A DNA stretch of 64,000 nucleotides from Flavobacterium dankookense (GCF_004362665.1 NZ_SNXR01000012.1:496001-560000); one strand, 5' to 3'; counted from the first letter of the stretch, positions 18,333 through 26,526 are shown. The notes: a model not told the origin generated them from the letters alone. Translations and numbers: made by a program.

Positions 18333-18357
18333 TGTCACACTGAGCGCAGTCGAAGTG
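18333..18357. repeat. Interspersed short palindromic repeat (CACTGAGCGCAGTCGAAGTG type)
   Basis: The imperfect palindrome CACTGAGCGCAGTCGAAGTG sits in the 37-nt gap between the GGGP synthase and pnuC genes. It shares the core CTGCGCTC / GAGCGCAG with the element at 30143-30167. I recall this repeat type from many Flavobacterium genomes. Confidence 0.65.
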
Positions 18358-18364
18358 CAAAAAA

Positions 18365-18982
18365 ATGATAGATTTCCTTTTTTCTCAATATAAAAATTAT
18401 CCTAACTATGAAATTGCGTTAGAGTTAACTGCAATTTTTTTTGGATTATTGAGCGTTTGGTTTGCCAAAAAAAATAATATTTTGGTCTTTCCAACTGGAA
18501 TTATCAATACTGCAATTTATGTTTATTTACTTTGGGAATGGTCATTGCTTGGCGACATGATGATTAATTTTTACTATGTAATCATGAGTGTTTATGGTTG
18601 GTATATTTGGACAAGAAAAAAAGACAAAGTCGATGAATTTCCTATTTCAAAAATTACTTCTTCCGAAATAAAAAAAGGAATGTTACTATTTCTTGCAAGT
18701 ATAGCATTAGTTATTTCGGTTTATATCTTTTTTGATAAATTAACACATTGGACATCCTATATTGATACATTTGTAACAGGAATATTTTTCGTTGGAATGT
18801 GGTTAATGGCAAGACGAAAGATAGAAAACTGGATTTTATGGATAATTGGTGATATAATTTCTATCCCAATGTATTTTGCTAAAGGATATACTTTCACGAG
18901 TATTCAATATGTATTTTTCACAATTATCGCCATTTATGGTTATTTAGAATGGAAGAAAATTTTACAACAAAAGACAAATTAG
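18365..18982 (+). CDS. pnuC: PnuC-family vitamin transporter (nicotinamide riboside, possibly thiamine)
   Basis: This 205-aa membrane protein has seven helices. The family signatures are FPTGIINTAIYVYLLW near residue 45 and MINFYYVIMSVYGWYIWTRKK near residue 75. PnuC proteins take up nicotinamide riboside by facilitated diffusion; PnuT paralogues carry thiamine. A TPP riboswitch and TonB receptor lie two genes downstream, so thiamine cannot be excluded. A NadR-like kinase, which in my recollection often follows pnuC in relatives, is absent; the DUF4301 gene overlaps the last 34 nt instead. Confidence 0.88.
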   Translation: MIDFLFSQYKNYPNYEIALELTAIFFGLLSVWFAKKNNILVFPTGIINTAIYVYLLWEWSLLGDMMINFYYVIMSVYGWYIWTRKKDKVDEFPISKITSSEIKKGMLLFLASIALVISVYIFFDKLTHWTSYIDTFVTGIFFVGMWLMARRKIENWILWIIGDIISIPMYFAKGYTFTSIQYVFFTIIAIYGYLEWKKILQQKTN

Positions 18983-20550
18983 TCAACACATACGGATTTA
19001 CAGAAGCCGATTTTAATCAAATTAACGAACATGGAATTGATTTGACTAAAATTGAAGCAGAACTTGCTATTTTCCAAACTGGAATTCCAAAAATGTATTT
19101 GGCTCGTCCAGCAAAAATTGATGATGGGATTTTAAAACTCTCTGAAGATGAATTCAATTCAAAATCAGCATTTTTTGACGAAAAAAAATCAGCTTTAAAG
19201 TTGAAAAAATTCGTTCCAGCATCTGGTGCTGCCAGTCGAATGTTCAAATTTTTGAGTGAATTTCTTAATGATTTTGATATAGAAAATGAAACGATTAATG
19301 CATACATTAATAGAAAGAAAGACAAAAATCTTCCAACCTTTTTAGCAGGAATTGAGAAGTTTCCTTTTTTTGAAGAAATAAAATCGAAGGTTAAATCGTT
19401 AGTTCCTGACTATTATTCGTTAGAAAGTCATGAAAAAAGTTATCATTTCATCAAAACGATGTTGTCCAGCGATTATTTTGATTTTGCAAATAAACCAAAA
19501 GGTGTTTTAGATTTTCACAAATATCAATCACACATTGCAACTCCAGTGGAAGAACATTTGAATGAATGTGCCTTTTATGCCACTTCAAATTCGGTGTCGC
19601 ACTTACATTTTACTGTTTCAGAAAATCATGAAACTTTATTTCGTAAAATTGTAGAAAATGTTAAAGAAAAAGTGGAAAATAAGACCGAAACCACTTTAAA
19701 TGTGACATATTCTTATCAGCATAAATCAACGGATACGATTGCTGTTAACTTGAATAACCAACCATTTCGCAACGAAAACGGACAATTAGTATTTCGTCCT
19801 GGCGGACACGGCGCGTTAATAAACAACTTGAATTCACTTGATGCCGATGTGATTTTCATCAAAAATATTGATAATGTAATTCAAAATCACATCAAAGAAA
19901 TTACTTTGTATAAAAAAGGTTTGGCTGGAATTTTACTTGAATTTCAAGAAGAGATTTTTGCCATTTTGAATGCAATCGGAAAGCAAGAATTTCAAGAAAA
20001 TGAAGTGGAAAATGTTGTTGATTTTATGAAATCAAAACTTAATATCAAGGTTAGAGATGATTTTCAAAAGTTTACATTTGAACACAAAATTGAATTCATC
20101 AAAACCAAATTAAACCGACCAATTCGCGTTTGTGGAATGGTTAAAAACGAAGGCGAACCTGGCGGCGGACCATTTTGGGTAAGAAATTCAAAAGGTAATT
20201 TATCGCTCCAAATTGTTGAAAGTTCTCAAGTTGATACAAACGATTTTGTTCAAAATGAAATTTTATCAAAAGCAACTCATTTTAATCCTGTTGATTTAGT
20301 TTGTGCAATCAAAGATTATCAAGGAAATAAATTTGATTTAACACAGTTTGTTGATAATACATCTGGATTTATTGTTCAAAAAAACAACAAAGGAAAAGAA
20401 CTGAAAGGATATGAACTACCAGGGCTTTGGAATGGTGCAATGGCAAAATGGATAACTGTTTTTGTAGAAGTTCCGCTCTTAACATTCAATCCGGTTAAAA
20501 CGGTAAACGATTTATTAAAACCAGCGCATCAATCACAATATGAAAACTGA
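18949..20550 (+). CDS. DUF4301 family protein
   Basis: This 533-aa cytoplasmic protein is of unknown function and apparently restricted to Bacteroidota. Recognisable blocks are KFVPASGAASRMFKFL near residue 90, LVFRPGGHGALINNLN near residue 285 (nucleotidyltransferase- or kinase-like glycine loops) and CGMVKNEGEPGGGPFWV near residue 395. There is no signal peptide or membrane helix. The start overlaps pnuC by 34 nt and the end overlaps arfB by 11 nt, indicating tight co-transcription. The glycine-rich loops suggest a sugar-nucleotide or NTP-binding enzyme; this is inference. Confidence 0.85.
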   Translation: MEENFTTKDKLVNTYGFTEADFNQINEHGIDLTKIEAELAIFQTGIPKMYLARPAKIDDGILKLSEDEFNSKSAFFDEKKSALKLKKFVPASGAASRMFKFLSEFLNDFDIENETINAYINRKKDKNLPTFLAGIEKFPFFEEIKSKVKSLVPDYYSLESHEKSYHFIKTMLSSDYFDFANKPKGVLDFHKYQSHIATPVEEHLNECAFYATSNSVSHLHFTVSENHETLFRKIVENVKEKVENKTETTLNVTYSYQHKSTDTIAVNLNNQPFRNENGQLVFRPGGHGALINNLNSLDADVIFIKNIDNVIQNHIKEITLYKKGLAGILLEFQEEIFAILNAIGKQEFQENEVENVVDFMKSKLNIKVRDDFQKFTFEHKIEFIKTKLNRPIRVCGMVKNEGEPGGGPFWVRNSKGNLSLQIVESSQVDTNDFVQNEILSKATHFNPVDLVCAIKDYQGNKFDLTQFVDNTSGFIVQKNNKGKELKGYELPGLWNGAMAKWITVFVEVPLLTFNPVKTVNDLLKPAHQSQYEN

Positions 20551-20941
20551 TTTACTTTTAACTGAATTGCAATACAAAGCCGTTAGAAGTTCTGGTGCTG
20601 GCGGACAAAACGTAAACAAAGTTTCCTCAAAAGTGGTTTTGACTTTTGATTTGAATGCATCTCAAGCACTTTCTGAAGAGCAAAAAATACTTATTTCTGA
20701 AAAATTGGCAACCAAATTAACTTCAGAAAACATTTTGATTTTAAACTGCGATGAAGACCGAAGTCAACTGAAAAATAAAGAAATTGTTACCAAACGTTTT
20801 TTGGAAATACTTAAAAAAGCATTAGTTGTTCCAAAGAAAAGAAAACCAACTTCAGTGCCAAGATCAGTTGTTGAAAAAAGAATTAAAGACAAAAAAACCA
20901 ATTCTGAAGTAAAGCAAAACAGAAAAAAACCTGATTTGTAA
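20540..20941 (+). CDS. arfB: Alternative ribosome-rescue factor ArfB (peptidyl-tRNA hydrolase)
   Basis: This 133-aa protein has the class I release-factor GGQ loop (RSSGAGGQNVNKVSSKV near residue 20) and a basic C-terminal tail (KKRKPTSVPRS, then EVKQNRKKPDL). That tail enters the empty mRNA channel of stalled ribosomes. It hydrolyses peptidyl-tRNA on non-stop complexes. It has the usual ArfB/ICT1 length and lacks the codon-recognition domains of RF1/RF2. It is the last gene of the 16964-20941 run. Confidence 0.92.
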   Translation: MKTDLLLTELQYKAVRSSGAGGQNVNKVSSKVVLTFDLNASQALSEEQKILISEKLATKLTSENILILNCDEDRSQLKNKEIVTKRFLEILKKALVVPKKRKPTSVPRSVVEKRIKDKKTNSEVKQNRKKPDL

Positions 20942-20983
20942 AATCTAATTGGTCCAAAATTCTAATAATCTAAAAATCTTTTT

Positions 20984-20991
20984 TACTTTTG
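20984..20991 (+). promoter_or_regulatory. -7 element before the TPP riboswitch
   Basis: TACTTTTG fits TAnnTTTG and lies about 15 nt before the conserved thi-box core, a suitable position for the leader transcript. Confidence 0.55.
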
Positions 20992-20997
20992 CTTCGT

Positions 20998-21076
20998 CTC
21001 AAAAAGGGGTGCTCAAAATTACGAGCTGAGATTATACCCAATGAACCTAGAACAGGTAATGCTGTTTAGGGAAAAG
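20998..21076 (+). promoter_or_regulatory. TPP riboswitch (THI element)
   Basis: The conserved aptamer parts occur in order: GGGGTGC (21006), GCTGAGAT (21025), ACCCAATGAACCT (21036), CAGGTAATGCTG (21053) and AGGGAA (21068). It senses thiamine pyrophosphate. It precedes the TonB receptor gene by about 120 nt and would repress it when thiamine is plentiful. No textbook terminator follows directly; the first hairpin downstream is a repeat element at 21088-21113. Confidence 0.95.
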
Positions 21077-21087
21077 TGACTTAGTAT

Positions 21088-21113
21088 GTCATTCCGAACT
21101 CGTTTCGGAATCT
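21088..21113. repeat. Interspersed palindromic repeat (GTCATTCCGAA type)
   Basis: The palindrome ATTCCGAA / TTTCGGAAT sits between the TPP aptamer and the TonB receptor start. It resembles dispersed Flavobacterium repeats beginning GTCATTCCGA. It may act as part of the riboswitch expression platform or merely have inserted there. Confidence 0.55.
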
Positions 21114-21193
21114 ATTTGTCACAGGAAACAAACATTTTTTATTTTTTAACTAAGAATAATTACCTCTTTTTATTCGTATAATTTATTTTACGA

Positions 21194-23383
21194 ATGGAAA
21201 TTTTATTCAAAAACAGTACAAAGTACAAAGTACAAACTAGGGAAAAATTAGCAACAACTATTTGTTTTTCTCTTTTCTCTTTTCTCTCTTTCTCCCAAGA
21301 AAAAGTGCAAGACACCACAAAAGTCAATCAGCTTAACGAAGTAACAGTTTCTTCTGTTAGAGCAAAAGGCAAAAATCCAATCACTTTTTCTAATGTTTCT
21401 AAGGAAGAAATTGCGCCACGAAATTTAGGTCAAGACATTCCCATTTTACTCAATTATTTGCCATCTGTAGTTTCTACAACCGATGCAGGAAATGGTGTTG
21501 GTTATACTTACATGAGAGTTCGTGGTGCCGATGGTTCGCGAATTAACGTTACGCTCAACGGAATTCCATTCAATGACAGCGAAAGTCAAGGAACATTTTT
21601 TGTCAATTTGCCCGATTTTGCTTCGTCGTTGGAAAGTGTCCAGCTGCAACGTGGCGTTGGAACATCGACTAATGGTGCAGGAGCTTTTGGCGCAAGTTTA
21701 AACATGCAAACCAAGTCGTATCAAGAGAAAGCCTATGCAGAAATTGCAAATTCCGCAGGAAGTTTTGGAACTCGAAAACACACGTTGGCTTTTGGAACCG
21801 GTTTGCATAACAATTTTGAAATCAACGCAAGACTTTCCAATATTGCCTCGGATGGATTTATCGACAGAGCTTCATCCAAAATGTTTGGTTATTTCTTCAA
21901 TGGAAATTATGTCAAAGAAAACACTTTGATTAAGTTTCTTGCTTTTGGTGGAAAAGAAAAAACATATCAAGCTTGGTATGGAATTGAAGATCCAGAAAAG
22001 TTGAAAAACGACAGAACGTTTAACGTTGCTGGTATGTATTTTGACGAAAACGGAAACATGAAATTCTATGATGATGAAACCGATAATTATTGGCAAAATC
22101 ATTTTCAGTTGCATTGGTCTGAAAAATGGTCTGAAAAATGGATTTCAAATGCAGCGTTGCACTATACTAAAGGAAAAGGCTATTTTGAACAATATCGAGA
22201 AGATGAAACGTTTTCAGATTACAACTTGCCTAATTTTGAAGGAAATACAATAACTGATTTGGTTAGAAAAAGATGGCTAGACAACGATTTTTTTGGTGCT
22301 ACTTTTTCATTAAATTATAAAACAAAAAACACCGATATTTTAGTTGGCGGAGCAGCAAATCGCTACTTAGGTGATCATTTTGGAGAAGTTGTTTGGACAC
22401 AATTTTATGTGCCAAATTCCAATCGTTATTATGATAATTTTGGAAACAAAGACGATGTAAATGTTTATGCAAAAGCATCACAGCAAGTAGGAAAGCTTAA
22501 TCTTTTTGCGGATGTACAATATCGTATGGTCTTTTATCAAGCAACAAGTTTCCGTTTTGATGATGTAAACGATACGTTTCGATTTTTTAACCCGAAAGCT
22601 GGTTTGAATTATCAATTAAACGATAAAAATTCTTTTTATGGTTATTTTGGAATTGCCAATAAAGAACCAAGACGCGATGATTATGAAGCTGGAGCAATCA
22701 AACCAGAACGTTTGTTTGATTATGAATTGGGTTGGAAATATTCATCTAAAAAAGTGAAAGTTTCTGCCAATGCATTTTATATGAATTACCAAGATCAATT
22801 GGTTTTAACTGGTGCTTTAAACGATGTTGGTTCGCCTGTTTTCACCAATAGCGGAAAAAGTTATCGAATAGGTTTAGAAGTTGAATCAGTAATTGCAATC
22901 ACAGACAAATTAATTTGGAACCCAAATGTTACTTTTAGTCAAAATAAGAATCGTGATTTCTACTTTCAACAAGATGGTATTTTACAGAATTTAGGCAATA
23001 CAGATATTGCATTTTCGCCGAATTTAGTAGCAGGAAACCGAATTACATTTTTGCCAATAAATGATTTTCAAGTTTCATTTCTTTCAAAATTTGTGAGCGA
23101 ACAATACATGGGAAATATCGACTCGGAAAATTCAAAGTTAGACGCTTATTTTGTTAGTGATTTGAACATTTCTTATGAATGGAAAATCAATAAAGGTTTA
23201 AAATCGATGGTTTTCTCGGCATTGGTAAATAACCTATTTGATTTAGAATATGAGTCTAATGGTTATTTCTATACCTTTGATGACGATTTTAGTAATCCTG
23301 GAAATATTATAACACAAGAAGGCGCTGGATTTTATCCACAAGCAGGAATAAATTTCTTAGCCGGAGTAACGTTGAAATTTTAA
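21194..23383 (+). CDS. TPP-riboswitch-controlled TonB-dependent receptor (thiamine or precursor uptake)
   Basis: This 729-aa outer-membrane receptor has a plug domain at about residues 65-170 (NLGQDIPILLNYLPSVV, YMRVRGADGSRINVTLNG) and a beta barrel ending in aromatic GVTLKF. The TPP riboswitch upstream indicates uptake of thiamine or a thiamine precursor. The N terminus is odd: MEILFKNSTKYKVQTREKLA precedes the hydrophobic signal core because the start lies in repeat DNA (AGTACAAAGTACAAAGTAC). The signal appears to end at FLSFSQ near residue 35. Unlike most receptors of this size it has no N-terminal carboxypeptidase-like domain. Confidence 0.92.
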   Translation: MEILFKNSTKYKVQTREKLATTICFSLFSFLSFSQEKVQDTTKVNQLNEVTVSSVRAKGKNPITFSNVSKEEIAPRNLGQDIPILLNYLPSVVSTTDAGNGVGYTYMRVRGADGSRINVTLNGIPFNDSESQGTFFVNLPDFASSLESVQLQRGVGTSTNGAGAFGASLNMQTKSYQEKAYAEIANSAGSFGTRKHTLAFGTGLHNNFEINARLSNIASDGFIDRASSKMFGYFFNGNYVKENTLIKFLAFGGKEKTYQAWYGIEDPEKLKNDRTFNVAGMYFDENGNMKFYDDETDNYWQNHFQLHWSEKWSEKWISNAALHYTKGKGYFEQYREDETFSDYNLPNFEGNTITDLVRKRWLDNDFFGATFSLNYKTKNTDILVGGAANRYLGDHFGEVVWTQFYVPNSNRYYDNFGNKDDVNVYAKASQQVGKLNLFADVQYRMVFYQATSFRFDDVNDTFRFFNPKAGLNYQLNDKNSFYGYFGIANKEPRRDDYEAGAIKPERLFDYELGWKYSSKKVKVSANAFYMNYQDQLVLTGALNDVGSPVFTNSGKSYRIGLEVESVIAITDKLIWNPNVTFSQNKNRDFYFQQDGILQNLGNTDIAFSPNLVAGNRITFLPINDFQVSFLSKFVSEQYMGNIDSENSKLDAYFVSDLNISYEWKINKGLKSMVFSALVNNLFDLEYESNGYFYTFDDDFSNPGNIITQEGAGFYPQAGINFLAGVTLKF

Positions 23384-23385
23384 TT

Positions 23386-23427
23386 AAAAAATCCCGTCGA
23401 GTTTAAAACTGGACGGGATTTTTTTTA
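23386..23427. terminator. Bidirectional terminator
   Basis: The arms AATCCCGTC and GACGGGATT with A/T flanks lie between the convergent receptor and Rieske-like lipoprotein genes. Confidence 0.88.
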
Positions 23428-23844
23428 ATTGTAAACCAATAATGTATTTCCATTAACTTCAACACGGTATTGTTTTAATGGATATTGTTTTCCTTCGCTT
23501 TGCCCTGTAAAAAGGCTATATTCAGCTTCATCACATGGACAAACGGCATTTAAACCGTCAATTGTCATTGTTGAACAGGAACTTAATTCTTGATTTGGAC
23601 ATGCCATTTCGAATGCCACAAAATTATTGTTTCCTAAACTAAAAACAACGACTCCTCTAACTCCTTGAGAGAAATTTGTAGCTTTATTTGTTGCGAAATT
23701 TAGATTACTATATAACGGCAAACTTAAATCAATCATCCAATTTACTTGAACATTTGGAATGTATGGATTTCGATTGTTAAAACCTTCCGATTCACATCCT
23801 ATTGCCAAACCAAGGAATAAAATAATAATAGCAATTTTTTTCAT
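23425..23844 (-). CDS. Rieske-like lipoprotein without the iron-sulphur histidines
   Basis: This 139-aa lipoprotein (lipobox AIGC near residue 17) has a C-terminal half that follows the Rieske fold. Box 1 reads CPNQELSSC where CTHLGC is expected; box 2 reads CPCDEAEYS where CPCHGS is expected. Both ligand cysteines and the disulphide pair are kept, but the two ligand histidines are Asn and Asp. The ending YPLKQYRVEVNGNTLLVY matches the last Rieske strands. A [2Fe-2S] cluster is therefore unlikely; the fold may be structural or bind something else. The gene is convergent with the thiamine receptor. Confidence 0.75.
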   Translation of the reverse strand: MKKIAIIILFLGLAIGCESEGFNNRNPYIPNVQVNWMIDLSLPLYSNLNFATNKATNFSQGVRGVVVFSLGNNNFVAFEMACPNQELSSCSTMTIDGLNAVCPCDEAEYSLFTGQSEGKQYPLKQYRVEVNGNTLLVYN

Positions 23845-23942
23845 CTAAATTTTATTTCTAATTATTTGAGTAAACAAAAATAAATTATTTAACTTTGACA
23901 AACACTATTGTGTGAAACAAATTTAAATCAAATCAAAAACAG

Positions 23943-23950
23943 TATCTTTG
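23943..23950 (+). promoter_or_regulatory. -7 element of greA
   Basis: TATCTTTG followed by CAAAAAG is an exact TAnnTTTG match, 55 nt before the greA start, leaving a leader that contains a hairpin. Confidence 0.6.
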
Positions 23951-23956
23951 CAAAAA

Positions 23957-23982
23957 GAAATCCCGTTGCGATGGGATTTTTT
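23957..23982 (+). promoter_or_regulatory. Terminator-like hairpin in the greA leader
   Basis: The arms AAATCCC and GGGATTT are followed by six T, right after the transcription start region and before the greA ribosome binding site. It looks like an attenuator or leader-stabilising hairpin. Confidence 0.5.
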
Positions 23983-24005
23983 CTATTTATATAAAGGAAG
24001 AAATT

Positions 24006-24482
24006 ATGAGTACAGTATCTTATTACACAGCAGAAGGATTAAAAAAATTAAGAGAAGAATTAGATCAATTAAAAAGCATAGAAAGACCAAAGGCATCACA
24101 AGCAATTGCAGAAGCTAGAGACAAAGGCGACTTGTCTGAAAATGCAGAATATGATGCGGCAAAAGAAGCACAAGGAATGTTAGAAATGCGTATCGCAAAA
24201 TTAGAAGAAGTTCATGCTAATGCTAGATTAATTGACGAAAGTCACTTGGATACTTCTAAGGTTTTGGTTTTGTCTAATGTGAAAATTAAAAATCAAGCCA
24301 ACGGAATGGAGTTGAAATACACATTGGTTGCTGAAAGCGAAGCCGATTTAAAATCAGGTAAAATTTCAGTTACTTCGCCAATCGGAAAAGGATTATTAGG
24401 AAAATCAGTAGGTGAGATTGCCGAGATTACGGTTCCAAACGGAAAATTAAATTTTGAAGTTTTAGAAATTACAAGAGACTAA
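24006..24482 (+). CDS. greA: Transcription elongation factor GreA
   Basis: This 158-aa factor stimulates cleavage of backtracked RNA by RNA polymerase. The N-terminal coiled coil carries the acidic tip (KGDLSENAEYDAAKEAQ near residue 40, with the D and E that chelate Mg2+). A C-terminal FKBP-like domain follows (ISVTSPIGKGLLGKSVGEIA). It is preceded by a purine-rich AAAGGAAG at 23993-24000, a Shine-Dalgarno-like sequence that is unusual in this phylum. It is followed after 2 nt by the HIT protein gene. Confidence 0.96.
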   Translation: MSTVSYYTAEGLKKLREELDQLKSIERPKASQAIAEARDKGDLSENAEYDAAKEAQGMLEMRIAKLEEVHANARLIDESHLDTSKVLVLSNVKIKNQANGMELKYTLVAESEADLKSGKISVTSPIGKGLLGKSVGEIAEITVPNGKLNFEVLEITRD

Positions 24483-24484
24483 TT

Positions 24485-24874
24485 ATGGCTAGTGTTTTCA
24501 CCAAAATTATTAACGGAGAAATTCCTTGCTACAAAGTAGCCGAAGATGAAAATTATTTGGCTTTTTTAGATGTAAATCCAAATGCAAAAGGTCATACACT
24601 TTGTATTCCGAAGGAAGAAATCAATAAGATTTTTGACATGGAAGAAGAAGACTATCTTGGATTGATGAAATTCTCAAGAAAAGTGGCAAAAGCATTAGAA
24701 AAAACAGTAGAATGTAAAAGAATTGGCGTTGCTGTTGTTGGACTTGAAGTGCCACATACGCACGTACATTTAATTCCGTTGCAAGATATGGATGATATGC
24801 GTTTTCAGCGAAAAACTTCACTCACAAAAGAAGAATTTGAAGCGTTAGCCCAAGCAATTCAAAACAATTTATAA
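24485..24874 (+). CDS. HIT family nucleotide hydrolase
   Basis: This 129-aa HINT-type protein has the histidine triad HTHVHLIPL near residue 98 with the catalytic central His, and the N-terminal block VFTKIINGEIPCYKV. These enzymes hydrolyse AMP-lysine, AMP-phosphoramidates or dinucleotides. It is co-transcribed with greA (2-nt gap), an arrangement I recall as conserved in Flavobacteria. Confidence 0.93.
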   Translation: MASVFTKIINGEIPCYKVAEDENYLAFLDVNPNAKGHTLCIPKEEINKIFDMEEEDYLGLMKFSRKVAKALEKTVECKRIGVAVVGLEVPHTHVHLIPLQDMDDMRFQRKTSLTKEEFEALAQAIQNNL

Positions 24875-24906
24875 AAAAACGCCTCATTTTTGAGGCGTTT
24901 TTTTTA
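24873..24906. terminator. Bidirectional terminator
   Basis: The arms AACGCCTCA and TGAGGCGTT with A/T runs on both sides separate the HIT gene from the convergent kinase gene, whose stop codon lies inside the hairpin. Confidence 0.9.
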
Positions 24907-26047
24907 TGTCTTTTTTAAACGAGACTTGTAACGTTGTTCCTTTATCAATTTCGGAATGTAGAACTCTAATTTTTCCCTTGTGATATTCTTCTACAATTCG
25001 TTTTGTGAGCGATAAACCCAAACCCCAACCACGTTTTTTTGTTGTAAAACCTGGTTCAAAAACGCGTTTGAATTGTTTTTTTGGAATTCCTTTTCCGCTA
25101 TCGCTAACGAGAATTTTTACCAAATTATTTTCTTCAAAGATTTCTATAGAAAGTGTTCCGCGACCTTTCATAGCATCAATAGCATTTTTCACTAAGTTTT
25201 CAATTGTCCAGCTGTGAAGTGCCGAATTCAAAGAAACTAAAATTGGTTGTTCTGGCGCTTTGAAAGAGAAGATAACTTGTTTAGAAAAACGTGATTTTAA
25301 ATACTCAAACGATTGTTCCGTTTCTTCAATAATGTTTTTGGGTTCAAGTATTGGCTCTGATCCAATTTTTGAAAATCTATCTGTTATGGTTTGCAGTCTA
25401 TTGATGTCTTTTTCTATTTCGGAAACTGTAGTTTCATCTACATTGTCGGCTTTCATGATTTCGAGCCAACCGATTAGCGATGATAATGGCGTTCCAATTT
25501 GATGTGCCGTTTCTTTTGCCATTCCTGCCCAAAGCTTGTTTTGAGTTGCCATTTTGGTACTACGATAAAAATTATAAACAACAGTTCCAAAAAGAAAAAT
25601 GATAAGTAATAAGGCAATAGGATAATATTTTAATTTATTGAGCATAGAAGAATCGCCATAATACAAATACTGCGATTTTCCTTTTGAAATCTCCATAACA
25701 ATAGGACTGTTTTGCAGTTTAAGTTTTTCTAAATAATTTTTGAGTTTTCTTTTGTCTTTTACAATATCGTCATCAATATTTATGGTGCTTGTAATTGAGT
25801 CGTTAATAGATAAAATGATTGGAATAGTAGGATTTTCAATAATGGCAAACGGCAATTCTAAATCAGCGTTTAGGTCATCGGTATTGATTTTTTTTTGTGC
25901 CAATGCCCAATTTTTCATTTTGACACGTTCTTCACTTTTAAAGATTTGAAAAAAGGAATACGTGTTCCAAAGAATCAAACTTACAATAACGAACGATGTC
26001 ATTATGATTATCCAGCGAGTTGTGTTTCTTCTTTCGGAAAATTGCAT
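24884..26047 (-). CDS. Sensor histidine kinase
   Basis: This 387-aa membrane kinase has transmembrane helices near residues 12-33 and 140-160, flanking a periplasmic sensor segment of about 105 residues. The H-box reads ETAHQIGTPLSSL (phospho-acceptor His near residue 182), the N-box NLVKNAIDAM near 285, and the G-boxes DSGKGIP and GWGLGLSL. There is no HAMP domain or receiver. No response regulator gene is adjacent, so it is an orphan here. Confidence 0.92.
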   Translation of the reverse strand: MQFSERRNTTRWIIIMTSFVIVSLILWNTYSFFQIFKSEERVKMKNWALAQKKINTDDLNADLELPFAIIENPTIPIILSINDSITSTINIDDDIVKDKRKLKNYLEKLKLQNSPIVMEISKGKSQYLYYGDSSMLNKLKYYPIALLLIIFLFGTVVYNFYRSTKMATQNKLWAGMAKETAHQIGTPLSSLIGWLEIMKADNVDETTVSEIEKDINRLQTITDRFSKIGSEPILEPKNIIEETEQSFEYLKSRFSKQVIFSFKAPEQPILVSLNSALHSWTIENLVKNAIDAMKGRGTLSIEIFEENNLVKILVSDSGKGIPKKQFKRVFEPGFTTKKRGWGLGLSLTKRIVEEYHKGKIRVLHSEIDKGTTLQVSFKKDIKKTPQK

Positions 26048-26168
26048 TGAAATTTTTTATAAATATAGCCAAAAGTAATAAAAATGTTGTTTTTTGAAAT
26101 TCAAAAAACAGTTTTAAGACATTTTTAAAATTAAATCATTAATGTTAAAGTTTTGAAATAATTGTAAA

Positions 26169-26176
26169 TAAATTTG
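26169..26176 (+). promoter_or_regulatory. -7 element of the small secreted protein gene
   Basis: TAAATTTG followed by CAC matches TAnnTTTG, 55 nt before the ATG at 26232. A run of about 12-13 T residues follows in the leader. Confidence 0.55.
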
Positions 26177-26231
26177 CACAAGTCATTTTTTTTTTTTTGT
26201 TTAGCGTGTATAATTTTAAATATTTTATACA

Positions 26232-26516
26232 ATGAAAAAAAATTTAATGATTGCAGCGTTTATGTTTTCAGCAGTTACTTTTGCGAATACTGTTGAAAAA
26301 GAAAATTTATCAACAAACTGTCAGGAAACTGAAGAAGTTAGTTGCGCTTATACAAGTCAATATACTTGGTATAGAGCAGAAGTTAAAAAAGTGTTTACTA
26401 TGGCAGGTGTTAAAGATGAAATTGTTCTAATTCCTCAATCAATTTGTACTAATTGTTATTCACTTGGAGGAAGTGGAAGCTCATCAACTGTGACAACAAC
26501 TTGTGTTAACTTTTAA
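26232..26516 (+). CDS. Small secreted cysteine-containing protein, unknown function
   Basis: This 94-aa protein starts with a Sec signal (MKKNLMIAAFMFSAVTFA, cleavage near residue 18). The mature part of about 75 residues has five cysteines: two near the N terminus (NCQETEEVSC), two close together (SICTNC) and one near the end (TTCVNF). A Gly/Ser-rich linker precedes the tail. I do not recognise a family. It is the first gene before a GLPGLI gene and a TonB receptor gene, separated from them by a long hairpin, which would favour high expression of this product. It may be the ligand or partner of the two downstream products; that is inference. Confidence 0.7.
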   Translation: MKKNLMIAAFMFSAVTFANTVEKENLSTNCQETEEVSCAYTSQYTWYRAEVKKVFTMAGVKDEIVLIPQSICTNCYSLGGSGSSSTVTTTCVNF

Positions 26517-26526
26517 TTCAATTTTT

